Positions 36,043 through 43,606 of a DNA stretch of 64,000 bases are shown here, in pieces (the first letter of the stretch is position 1; every line of letters begins with the position of its first letter). The translations under genes were made by a program, and so were the position numbers. The notes beneath the pieces are model-generated. The model searched no databases and was not told the origin of the DNA. It worked only from the letters and a program-made list of their open reading frames with translations. The DNA comes from Thalassobacillus cyri (lineage in GTDB: Bacteria > Bacillota > Bacilli > Bacillales > Halobacillaceae): assembly GCF_900107755.1 (NCBI RefSeq), contig NZ_FNQR01000002.1, positions 1-64,000 of the forward strand. The letters run 5' to 3'.

Positions 36043-36079
36043 GCAGAATAAGGTTAGCATTCCGCTAACCTTATTCTGC
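36043..36079 (-). other. Perfect 16-bp hairpin between the first two spoVA2-like genes
   Basis: GCAGAATAAGGTTAGC (36043-36058) pairs perfectly with 36064-36079 around a 5-base loop. The minus-strand 3' side is not T-rich, so it is not a standard terminator. It could stabilise the small DUF1657 message or cause partial attenuation. Confidence 0.7.
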
Positions 36080-36084
36080 TTCCA

Positions 36085-36291
36085 TTATTGTTGTTTGTAT
36101 TGAGGTTCTTCTTGTTCAATTTCTGTTACACGGGGCTCGACACTGTCGATGATTGCCTGTGTATGTTGAGCTGCCTGCTCATACAATTGTTTAGCTTGTT
36201 GATTCTCTGTTCCAAGGGCGAATGTTTCAAAGTTCGCCTGTGCACTCTTCAATCCGGCAACCGTTTGTTTCACATCGCTGATAACTGTCAT
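36085..36291 (-). CDS. DUF1657 small protein (first copy)
   Basis: A 68-residue helical protein (MTVISDVKQTVAGLKSAQAN, then ALGTENQQAKQLYEQAAQ and a C-terminal EEPQYKQQ). It belongs to DUF1657, unknown function, and is the first gene of the spoVA2-like operon. AAGGAG lies upstream. I could not fix a sigma-G promoter: CATAATTA upstream resembles its -10, but the -35 spacing is wrong. Confidence 0.9.
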   Translation of the reverse strand: MTVISDVKQTVAGLKSAQANFETFALGTENQQAKQLYEQAAQHTQAIIDSVEPRVTEIEQEEPQYKQQ

Positions 36292-36532
36292 TTTTCTCTC
36301 TCCTTAATTTTTTTACAATGGTTATTTTTTACGTGAACGTATTAATTATGTTTACCTATTTTTTCTTATTTATGAAGGAATAATAAAAAGAATTGCGCCA
36401 ACTTATGCCAAAATAAATGCTGGAGTTTCTGAGGGAATAAATAAACGAAGACTTGTATCGAAAGATAGGAACCCATACAATAAACATTAGACATTTATAC
36501 AATCCAGACATGGACAAAGGGGAGAATGCATC

Positions 36533-36793
36533 ATGGAAATGATTCAAGTTAAACAAAATGGAGAAGCTTATTCGATTGAACCAGTCAAAGGAAAATCCCT
36601 GTTAGCCACAGCGTTTGAACAACAAATCCCTTTGGATTATAAATGCCAAAAGGGGAATTGTACGCGTTGCAAGGTCGAACTTCTCAATGGGCAGGAAAGT
36701 GTCAATAAACCTACTCCAAAGGAACATGAACAAATTGAATCAGAACTGGAACATGGTTATCGCCTCGCATGCCAAACCGTTCCAATGAAATAA
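36533..36793 (+). CDS. [2Fe-2S] plant-type ferredoxin
   Basis: An 86-residue ferredoxin with the cluster ligands Cys38, Cys43, Cys46 (CQKGNCTRC) and Cys80. It is a one-electron carrier; the partner is unknown since no reductase or oxygenase is adjacent. AAGGGGAG precedes the ATG. It stands alone, divergent from the spoVA2-like operon. Confidence 0.92.
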   Translation: MEMIQVKQNGEAYSIEPVKGKSLLATAFEQQIPLDYKCQKGNCTRCKVELLNGQESVNKPTPKEHEQIESELEHGYRLACQTVPMK

Positions 36794-36799
36794 GCCAAA

Positions 36800-36920
36800 A
36801 GAACAAAAGCGCAAGCGTCTTGCTCACCCCCGCCAAGCTTAAGATAAGCAGAGCTTTCCTAATCACAGAGAGGATTGACTTAAGACCTCGAGGGGGTAGG
36901 CGCTGGAGCTGGATGACACC
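36800..36920. repeat. Dispersed Bacillaceae intergenic repeat, fullest copy
   Basis: About 115 bases: GCGCAAGCGTCTTGCTCACC at the left, CCAAGCTTAAGATAAGCAG, then GACTTAAGACCTCGAGGGGG and GGCGCTGGAGCTGGA at the right. The ends are complementary (GCGCAAGCGTCTTGCTCACCCCC... with GGGGGTAGGCGCTGGAGC), so the RNA or single strand can fold. Partial copies are at 24827-24857 and 29292-29328. Confidence 0.6.
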
Positions 36921-36965
36921 CACCACCTGAAGTTATCCACGAAAATTTTATAATTTCCTAACCAA

Positions 36966-37015
36966 TAAAAGGCTGCCGCGCAGGTTCATTTTCCTGTGCG
37001 GCAGCCTTTTTGTTT
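36966..37015. terminator. Bidirectional terminator
   Basis: Stem AAAAGGCTGCCGCGCAGG with CCTGTGCGGCAGCCTTTT between the convergent ferredoxin and cell-wall-hydrolase genes. Confidence 0.92.
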
Positions 37016-37022
37016 GAAGATT

Positions 37023-37604
37023 TTATCGTGCAAAAACGTGGTTTCCGATGATAGTCGTCACTTCTCTTTGATTTAAGAAGGCATTATCTGCTTTGTCTGG
37101 ATTGAAAAAGTACAAGGAACCACTACCGAGCCCATGATGCGCGATAGCTTCACGAACTGCTTGCTTGGACTCTTCACTTGCTGGCTGGCTGATGGTGCCA
37201 TTCAAAACAGGGGAGAATTGATAGCCGTCATAGATGACATCTTTAATCGTGTCAGGGAATTCTTTGCTATCGACGCGGTTCAATACCACGGCAGCGACAG
37301 CCACTTTTCCTCCGTAAGATTCACCTTTTGCTTCAGCTTCTACTAACCTGGCAAGTACATCTTTTTCTGCGTCAGTGACAGTGACAGGAATCGTCAACTG
37401 TTCACCTGGGTTTATATGGTGATTTTCTCTTCCATTCGCTTTTTTGATATCAACAACGGAAACTCCATATTTAGTTCCAATTTTATATAGAGACTCTCCT
37501 TCTTTGACGGTATGGCCCTCGCCACTTGCGGCATTTGCAGGAATTGCTGCAGTCAATGCCATGATAGCCGTCAGGGATGAAATTATCAGTTTCTTGATCG
37601 TCAT
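37023..37604 (-). CDS. Secreted LysM-SleB/CwlJ-type cell wall hydrolase (YkvT-like)
   Basis: A 193-residue protein: signal peptide (about 1-25, ending ANAA), a LysM domain (HTVKEGESLYKIG to LTIP) and a Hydrolase_2 domain with the catalytic Glu in LARLVEAEAKGE and the VVLNRVDSKEFP motif. Relatives are lytic transglycosylases of cortex or wall; the layout matches B. subtilis YkvT. AAGGAGG sets the start. Confidence 0.92.
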   Translation of the reverse strand: MTIKKLIISSLTAIMALTAAIPANAASGEGHTVKEGESLYKIGTKYGVSVVDIKKANGRENHHINPGEQLTIPVTVTDAEKDVLARLVEAEAKGESYGGKVAVAAVVLNRVDSKEFPDTIKDVIYDGYQFSPVLNGTISQPASEESKQAVREAIAHHGLGSGSLYFFNPDKADNAFLNQREVTTIIGNHVFAR

Positions 37605-37715
37605 ATCAAAACCTCCTTCAAAATTCATCCACTACAATCTAACACGCCTCTAGTAATCATTCATTATAAATTTATTGCCAATTTTACCATCCAGCTATTA
37701 TCTCCCACTTTCAAA

Positions 37716-37744
37716 CATAAATTGGACATGCTCCCTCATATAAT
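37716..37744 (+). promoter_or_regulatory. Sigma-E-like promoter of the lysine-catabolic operon
   Basis: CATATAAT (37737-37744) matches the sigma-E -10 consensus CATAYAHT at all eight positions, and CATAAA (37716-37721) at 15 bases upstream matches the -35 HATATT at four of six. No sigma-A -35 is at the right distance from the contained TATAAT. A motif shared with the partner operon (TTGGACATGCTC, 37722-37733) lies in the spacer. Confidence 0.5.
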
Positions 37745-37777
37745 GAACTATATTTGATTGTCAAAGGGGAGGATGAT

Positions 37778-38950
37778 TTGCCGCCAATAGCTGATCGTGT
37801 CACTAGTTTACCTCCATATTTATTCTCTATCTTTCAACAAAAGAAAAAGGAGCTGGAAGCCAGAGGAGTCGACGTGATTGATTTAGGCATCGGTGCCCCA
37901 GACTTGCCGACCCCTTCTTTCATTATCAACAGGCTGGTTGCCGAAGTGCAGAAACCGGACAACCATATCTACTCCTCCTACAATGGGTGCAAAGAATTCC
38001 GGCAAGCTGTCGCAGATTTTTATAAAAAAACCTATCATGTCGAGCTGGATCCTGACACAGAGGTGCTTGCGTTAATTGGTTCAAAAGAAGGCATTGCCCA
38101 TATGGCCATGACAGTATTGAACCCAGGTGACACAGCCCTTATTCCAGACCCCGGCTATCCTGTTTATCGTTCTGCCGTCCATTTAGCAGGCGGTAAACCG
38201 GCTTATCTGCCGCTTGATGCTAATAATGGCTACCAGCCTGAATTCCATAAGGTTCCAGCAGATGTTAGGGATGCTGCCTCTGTCATGTTTTTGAACTACC
38301 CCAGCAACCCGACAGCAGCAACTGTTGATGTGTCGACATTTGACCAGGCGATCGATTTTGCCAGGAAACATAAATTGGCCTTCCTTCATGATGCGGCTTA
38401 CAGCGCTGTGACCTTCGATGGTTATCAGGCACCGAGTGTACTGCAAAGCCGCGGAGCCAAAGAGGTAGCAGTAGAATTCGGTTCCTTATCAAAAAGCTTT
38501 AATATGACAGGCTGGCGAATCGGCTATGTTGTCGGTAACAAAGAGTTAGTCAAGGCCCTATCCATTGTAAAAAGCAATACCGACACCAGTCAGTTCCTGC
38601 CGATTCAAAAAGCTGGAGCGACTGCACTGCGCAGTGACTTCTCCGCTGTAAAAGAGAATGTCTCTATTTATGAAAAACGGATGACGATTATGCTGGATGC
38701 ATTACGAAATATTGGGATTGAGGTGTCCAAACCTAAAGGAACATTTTTCATCTGGGCACCAGTTCCAGAGGGTTTCACCTCTGCCAGCTTTGTAGAAAAG
38801 GTGCTGGAAGAAGCAGGAGTCATCCTTACACCTGGAATCGCCTTCGGGCCTTCAGGAGATAATTATTTCCGGATTTCGTTATCCGTAGATACTAAACGGC
38901 TGCAGGAAGCAGCCGACCGAATGAAAGTATGGAATCCCAAGGAGAGTTGA
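37778..38950 (+). CDS. Class I aminotransferase, candidate 2-aminoadipate aminotransferase
   Basis: A 390-residue fold-type I PLP enzyme, similar to LL-diaminopimelate aminotransferases. The PLP lysine is Lys239 in GSLSKSFNMTGWRIGY, the Asp that holds the pyridine nitrogen is in LHDAAYS, and the substrate-carboxylate Arg region is NYFRISLS. The start is a TTG at 37778 with AAGGGGAGG five bases before it. It is the first gene of an operon with a ThDP enzyme, an aldehyde dehydrogenase and lysine dehydrogenase, so it probably converts 2-aminoadipate to 2-oxoadipate. That specificity is inferred. Confidence 0.82.
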   Translation: MPPIADRVTSLPPYLFSIFQQKKKELEARGVDVIDLGIGAPDLPTPSFIINRLVAEVQKPDNHIYSSYNGCKEFRQAVADFYKKTYHVELDPDTEVLALIGSKEGIAHMAMTVLNPGDTALIPDPGYPVYRSAVHLAGGKPAYLPLDANNGYQPEFHKVPADVRDAASVMFLNYPSNPTAATVDVSTFDQAIDFARKHKLAFLHDAAYSAVTFDGYQAPSVLQSRGAKEVAVEFGSLSKSFNMTGWRIGYVVGNKELVKALSIVKSNTDTSQFLPIQKAGATALRSDFSAVKENVSIYEKRMTIMLDALRNIGIEVSKPKGTFFIWAPVPEGFTSASFVEKVLEEAGVILTPGIAFGPSGDNYFRISLSVDTKRLQEAADRMKVWNPKES

Positions 38951-38953
38951 TCC

Positions 38954-40615
38954 ATGAAATCATCAAACCAATCAGCTTTGATGACTGGTGCCAAAGGGGT
39001 TGTCACCTGTTTAAAAATTGAAGGAATCACTAAGGTGTTTTGTGTACCTGGTGAAAGTTATCTGCCTGTGTTAGATGAGATTTATGAAGAGCCGAGCATG
39101 GATTTGATTTCCGCGCGCCATGAAGGTGGCGCTTCCTTCATGGCGGAAGGATATGCCAAAGCCAGTGGCAAGCCAGGGGTCGTCATGGCGACACGTGGCG
39201 TTGGGGCAGCCAATTTATCCATAGGTGTGCATACTGCTTACCAGGATTCCACCCCCATGGTTGTGTTTTTAGGCCAAGTAGACAGCAAATTTTTAGGAAG
39301 AGAAGGTTTCCAGGAAGTCGATCTTGTCCAATTCTTTCAGCCTATCACCAAATGGGCTGTTGAAATTACTCATGCTGAACGGGTACCGGAGCTGATCCAA
39401 CGAGCTTTCCGTATTGCTCAAACAGGAAGACCCGGTCCTGTCGTCGTGTCTCTCCCAGAAGACATGCTGCGGACAAAGCAAAATATGCAGTTCGGGCCTC
39501 CTGTCATGAAACCGGCACCGGCTCCTTCCCCAAAAGAAATCGATGCCCTTATGGACCAACTTCAGCAGTCTAAAAAGCCTCTGATCATCGCCGGAGGAGG
39601 AGTGAAACATGCGAAAGCAGAAGAAAAACTGCTGGCGTTTGCTGAAAAAAACCAGCTTCCTGTCTTATCTGCTTTTCGCAGACAGGATGTATTTCCTAAT
39701 GACCACCCTTTGTATGTAGGTCACCTCGGTTTAGGGACAAACCCTAAGGTTTTGGAAACGGTCAGACAAGCAGACGTGATCATGGCATTGGGAACGCGTC
39801 TATCAGAAGTGACGACACAGGATTATTCCATTATTTCACCCGCTCAGACATTGATTCATATCGATATTACGCCTTCCGTTCTAGGTAAATCATTTGCTCC
39901 TGACCTTGGTATTGTAGCTGACTTGAAGCAAGCTTTGCATGCCTTATTACCACAACAAAAAACGAACCCTGGCTGGGGAGACTGGATACGGGAACGAAGA
40001 CAGTGCTACGAAACTGCTTCTCAAATGAAAATAGATCACAGCACCACGATCACGAACAATCAGGTAATTTCCTGTATGCAGGAGCTGCTGCCCGCGAATA
40101 CGGTCATCACGAATGATGCCGGAAACTTCGCAGGCTGGCTCCACTCCTACTATCAATTCAAGCATAAACAAACCTATGTCGGACCGACTTCCGGTGCAAT
40201 GGGATATGGCATGCCTGCAGCATTAGGTGTCAAGCTCGCCTGCCCGGAAAAAACGGTCGTGTCCTTATCAGGAGATGGCGGTTTCATGATGACGATACAG
40301 GAACTGGAAACGGCAGTGCGTTATAACATTCCCATCATCAGTATTGTGTTCAACAACCGGATGTATGGCACGATTCGGATGCATCAGGAAATCCATTTTC
40401 CCCGGCGAGTATCTGGAACTGAGTTAGGCTCCGTGCAATTTTCCCAGATAGCCAAAAGCATAGAAGCCGATGGTTTTTTTGTGAATAGTCTCGAGGATTT
40501 TAAATATGTCTTAAGTAAGGCGGTTAAAAATGACCGCCCTACTGTCATTGAAGTGCCGATGGATCAGAATCAAATTTCAGCTAAGCGGACAATCGAAGAT
40601 TTAAGAAAACACTAA
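38954..40615 (+). CDS. Thiamine-diphosphate enzyme of the acetolactate-synthase family, candidate 2-oxoadipate decarboxylase
   Basis: A 553-residue ThDP enzyme with the three usual domains. The activating Glu is in ARHEGGASFMAEGYA, and the ThDP/Mg motif is GDGGFMMTIQEL ending FNNRMYG. It begins four bases after the aminotransferase stop. No acetolactate-synthase small subunit, ilvC or alsD is nearby, so ordinary branched-chain synthesis is unlikely. Between an aminoadipate-forming and a semialdehyde-oxidising step, the missing reaction is decarboxylation of 2-oxoadipate to glutarate semialdehyde. Inferred from context only. Confidence 0.8.
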   Translation: MKSSNQSALMTGAKGVVTCLKIEGITKVFCVPGESYLPVLDEIYEEPSMDLISARHEGGASFMAEGYAKASGKPGVVMATRGVGAANLSIGVHTAYQDSTPMVVFLGQVDSKFLGREGFQEVDLVQFFQPITKWAVEITHAERVPELIQRAFRIAQTGRPGPVVVSLPEDMLRTKQNMQFGPPVMKPAPAPSPKEIDALMDQLQQSKKPLIIAGGGVKHAKAEEKLLAFAEKNQLPVLSAFRRQDVFPNDHPLYVGHLGLGTNPKVLETVRQADVIMALGTRLSEVTTQDYSIISPAQTLIHIDITPSVLGKSFAPDLGIVADLKQALHALLPQQKTNPGWGDWIRERRQCYETASQMKIDHSTTITNNQVISCMQELLPANTVITNDAGNFAGWLHSYYQFKHKQTYVGPTSGAMGYGMPAALGVKLACPEKTVVSLSGDGGFMMTIQELETAVRYNIPIISIVFNNRMYGTIRMHQEIHFPRRVSGTELGSVQFSQIAKSIEADGFFVNSLEDFKYVLSKAVKNDRPTVIEVPMDQNQISAKRTIEDLRKH

Positions 40616-40648
40616 ACCAGATAATTTTTTATAGGGAGGGTGTCGATC

Positions 40649-42145
40649 ATGGTCGATATCGAGAAAAAGCTGGTCAATTATATTGATGGGGAATGGGTGC
40701 TTCCGGACAGAAACAATTATACGGCTGTTGTGAACCCGGCGACAGGACAAACCATTACGAAAGTGCCGTTATCTTCGGATAATGATGTAAAAGCAGCAGT
40801 TAAATCGGCTAAAAAAGCACAAAAAAGATGGGCACTGATACCTGCTCCACAACGGGCAGAGCTGTTATACCGCGTTGGAAGCATGATGAAAGAAAGAAAA
40901 GAACACCTGGCCAAACTTTTGACGATGGAAAACGGTAAGGTGCTGGAAGAAGCACGAGGCGAAGTCCAGGAAGGCATCGATATGGCGTTTTATATGGCTG
41001 GCGAAGGACGGCGCCTATTCGGACAGACTACCCCATCCGAACTGAAAAACAAATTTGCGATGAGTGTCCGGGCTCCAGTGGGTGTTGTCGGTATTATCAC
41101 ACCCTGGAATTTTCCAATTGCCATCGCGACGTGGAAATCATTCCCGGCGATTGTAGCGGGAAATGCGGTCATCTGGAAACCAGCTACCGAAACACCAATC
41201 ATGGCCTATGAGCTTGCCAAAATCTTTGAAGAAGCCGGACTGCCGAATGGTGTATTGAATGTCGTGTTCGGTTCTGGATCGGATGTTGGAGAAGCGATGG
41301 TAGCTGATGATGATATCCGTGTCATTTCTTTTACCGGATCAAATGAAACCGGGCGTAATATCGCTGGTAAATGCGGAATGAAATTGAAGAAGGTCTCTTT
41401 GGAAATGGGTGGGAAAAATGCGGTCATCGTTATGGATGATGCTGATCTGTCGTTAGCTGTCGAAGGGATATTATGGAGTGCTTTCGGGACTAGCGGGCAA
41501 CGTTGTACCGCATGCAGCCGGGTGATTGTCCATAAAGATGTGAAAGAAGAACTGACAGAGCGTCTTCTGACAGAAATGGAAAAACTTACGATCGGAAATG
41601 GACTGGATGAATCAATCAAGGTCGGCCCTATTATCAATCAGGGTGCATTGGAGAAAATCGACCGCTATGTACAAATTGGGAGACAAGAAGGAGCTATGCT
41701 GCTGGCTGGTGGATATACGCTCCATGACGAAAAAGACAATAATGGCTATTATTATGCTCCTACCCTATTTACCGATGTCGATCGGACGATGCGGATTGCC
41801 AAAGAGGAAATCTTCGGTCCTGTCGTATCCTTGATTGAAGTAGATAGCTTAGAAGAAGCCATTGAAATCAATAATGAAGTAAGCTACGGATTATCGAGCT
41901 CAATTTTTACCCAGAACGTCAACCAGGTATTCGCAGCCCAGCGCGATTTAGATACAGGAATCGTCTACGTCAACGCAGGAACAATTGGTGCTGAAATCCA
42001 CCTCCCATTCGGGGGGACAAAAGGAACTGGAAACGGTCACCGGGATTCAGGATTAGCAGCACTTGATGTATTCACAGAATGGAAAAGCGTGTATGTCGAT
42101 TTCAGCGGAAAATTACAGCGTGCTCAGATCGATATAGAAGCATAG
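40649..42145 (+). CDS. Aldehyde dehydrogenase, candidate 2-aminoadipate 6-semialdehyde dehydrogenase
   Basis: A 498-residue NAD(P)-dependent aldehyde dehydrogenase with TPWNFPIAIATWK, the general-base Glu in LEMGGKNAVIV and the catalytic Cys in GTSGQRCTACSR. GGGAGGGTG precedes the ATG at 40649. It lies directly before lysine 6-dehydrogenase, whose product is 2-aminoadipate 6-semialdehyde, so oxidation of that compound to 2-aminoadipate is the most likely job. Confidence 0.86.
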   Translation: MVDIEKKLVNYIDGEWVLPDRNNYTAVVNPATGQTITKVPLSSDNDVKAAVKSAKKAQKRWALIPAPQRAELLYRVGSMMKERKEHLAKLLTMENGKVLEEARGEVQEGIDMAFYMAGEGRRLFGQTTPSELKNKFAMSVRAPVGVVGIITPWNFPIAIATWKSFPAIVAGNAVIWKPATETPIMAYELAKIFEEAGLPNGVLNVVFGSGSDVGEAMVADDDIRVISFTGSNETGRNIAGKCGMKLKKVSLEMGGKNAVIVMDDADLSLAVEGILWSAFGTSGQRCTACSRVIVHKDVKEELTERLLTEMEKLTIGNGLDESIKVGPIINQGALEKIDRYVQIGRQEGAMLLAGGYTLHDEKDNNGYYYAPTLFTDVDRTMRIAKEEIFGPVVSLIEVDSLEEAIEINNEVSYGLSSSIFTQNVNQVFAAQRDLDTGIVYVNAGTIGAEIHLPFGGTKGTGNGHRDSGLAALDVFTEWKSVYVDFSGKLQRAQIDIEA

Positions 42146-42178
42146 AGGATTTTTCTAGCATGTGAAGGAGGTTTTTCA

Positions 42179-43342
42179 ATGAAAGTAGCTGTATTAGGTT
42201 CTGGTTTGATGGGAAAGGAAGCCGCCCGTGACTTAGTGCAAAGTCCGGGCGTCACCAAAGTAGCGCTTGCTGATGTCGACTATCAGAAAGCAAAGCAAGC
42301 ATGCAGACAATTGAACAGTCCATTACTTGGAGCTGCCCAGCTTGACGCCAGCAATGAAACAGAACTAGGGAACTTCATTCGTGATTATGACGTGGTAATC
42401 AATGCACTTTTTTATTCCTTTAATGAAATTGTAGCTAAAAAAGCGATTGAAGCCGGTGTCCATTCTGTCGATTTGGGAGGCCATATCGGCCATATGACGG
42501 ACCGAGTCTTACAACTGAGAGATCAGGCAAAAGCTGCCGGTGTAACCTTAATCCCGGACTTAGGCGTAGCACCTGGCATGATAAATATTTTGTCAGGTTA
42601 TGGAGTAAGTAAGCTGGATCAGGCAAAGTCGATCAGGCTATACGTCGGAGGTATCCCTGTCCAAGCCGAGCCTCCATTTGAATATAATCATGTATTTTCG
42701 ATGGAAGGTGTCTTCGATCATTATACCGACCCTGCTTTGATTATTCGTAATGGCATGAAACAGGAAATCCCTTCTTTATCAGAAATCGAGAGAATTTATT
42801 TTGAAAAATTCGGACCATTAGAAGCCTTTCATACCGCCGGGGGTACATCGACATTATCTTATTCTTACCCATACTTAGATACCTTAGAATATAAAACCAT
42901 CCGCTACCCTGGTCATGCAGAAAAATTCGGTCTGCTGGTAGACTTAAACCTGACAAAGAATGATTATTATGTCGATGTCAACGGCAATGATGTCAGCCCA
43001 AGAGAAGTCTTATTAAAGGTATTGGATCCTATCGTCGACTTGAAAGACAAAGATGACGCCGTCCTTTTACGTGTACTTGTTTCTGGCGATAAAAAAGGCC
43101 GATCCACTACCTACTCTTATGAAATGACGACGTTCAAAGACCGTAAAAACAATGTAACTGCTATGGCTCGAGCTACAGCTAATTCGATATCCGTTGTCGC
43201 TCAAATGCTTGGAAAAGGTATCATTGAAAAGCGCGGGGTCTATCCTCCAGAACAAATCGTCCCGGGAAATATTTATATAGATGAGATGGCAAAACGTGGT
43301 GTAAACATACTGGAAAAGAAGTATGTGGAGGACGCACAATAA
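42179..43342 (+). CDS. lysDH: L-lysine 6-dehydrogenase
   Basis: A 387-residue protein of the saccharopine dehydrogenase family. The sequence closely recalls Geobacillus stearothermophilus L-lysine 6-dehydrogenase (about 385 residues): [53 protein letters not shown] and [14 protein letters not shown]. The enzyme deaminates the 6-amino group of lysine with NAD+, giving 2-aminoadipate 6-semialdehyde and ammonia. AAGGAGG precedes the start. Last gene of its operon, followed by a terminator. The match is from memory, not an alignment. Confidence 0.88.
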   Translation: MKVAVLGSGLMGKEAARDLVQSPGVTKVALADVDYQKAKQACRQLNSPLLGAAQLDASNETELGNFIRDYDVVINALFYSFNEIVAKKAIEAGVHSVDLGGHIGHMTDRVLQLRDQAKAAGVTLIPDLGVAPGMINILSGYGVSKLDQAKSIRLYVGGIPVQAEPPFEYNHVFSMEGVFDHYTDPALIIRNGMKQEIPSLSEIERIYFEKFGPLEAFHTAGGTSTLSYSYPYLDTLEYKTIRYPGHAEKFGLLVDLNLTKNDYYVDVNGNDVSPREVLLKVLDPIVDLKDKDDAVLLRVLVSGDKKGRSTTYSYEMTTFKDRKNNVTAMARATANSISVVAQMLGKGIIEKRGVYPPEQIVPGNIYIDEMAKRGVNILEKKYVEDAQ

Positions 43343-43354
43343 TACAACATTAAC

Positions 43355-43396
43355 AAGCAGCCAATCACCTATCCAGGTGGTTCGGCTGCTTTTAAA
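43355..43396 (+). terminator. Terminator of the lysDH operon
   Basis: Hairpin AAGCAGCC-AATCACCT with AGGTGGTT-CGGCTGCTT, then TTT. The stretch 43397-43566 between the two terminators holds nothing recognisable. Confidence 0.85.
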
Positions 43397-43568
43397 GTTG
43401 ATGGCTGTGTGTACATATCCATGTTGGTTTTACAGTCAAGCCCCTTTACATTGATAAAATTTTTTTCTAAATGGCAGTCACATCATTTTATTCGACAAAA
43501 ACCCTGTATATCAGACAATTCAACTAAACATTGCCTGAATTTTACTGGATATCCCTTCTGTTTAGTAA

Positions 43569-43601
43569 ACAAAAAACCTCCGGTAAATACGGAGGTTTTT
43601 C
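43569..43601 (-). terminator. Terminator of the glutarate operon
   Basis: Perfect stem AAAACCTCCG (43573-43582) with CGGAGGTTTT (43590-43599), then a T-run on the minus strand. Confidence 0.9.
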
Positions 43602-43606
43602 AGCTT

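Noticed and set aside
36292-36420. Sigma-G promoter of the spoVA2-like operon
   Set aside because: CATAATTA resembles the -10, but the best -35 (TCATA) is 20 bases away instead of 17-18.
36356-36556. 66-codon minus-strand frame upstream of the ferredoxin gene
   Set aside because: Low-complexity translation of an A/T-rich regulatory region, overlapping the ferredoxin start, no ribosome binding site.
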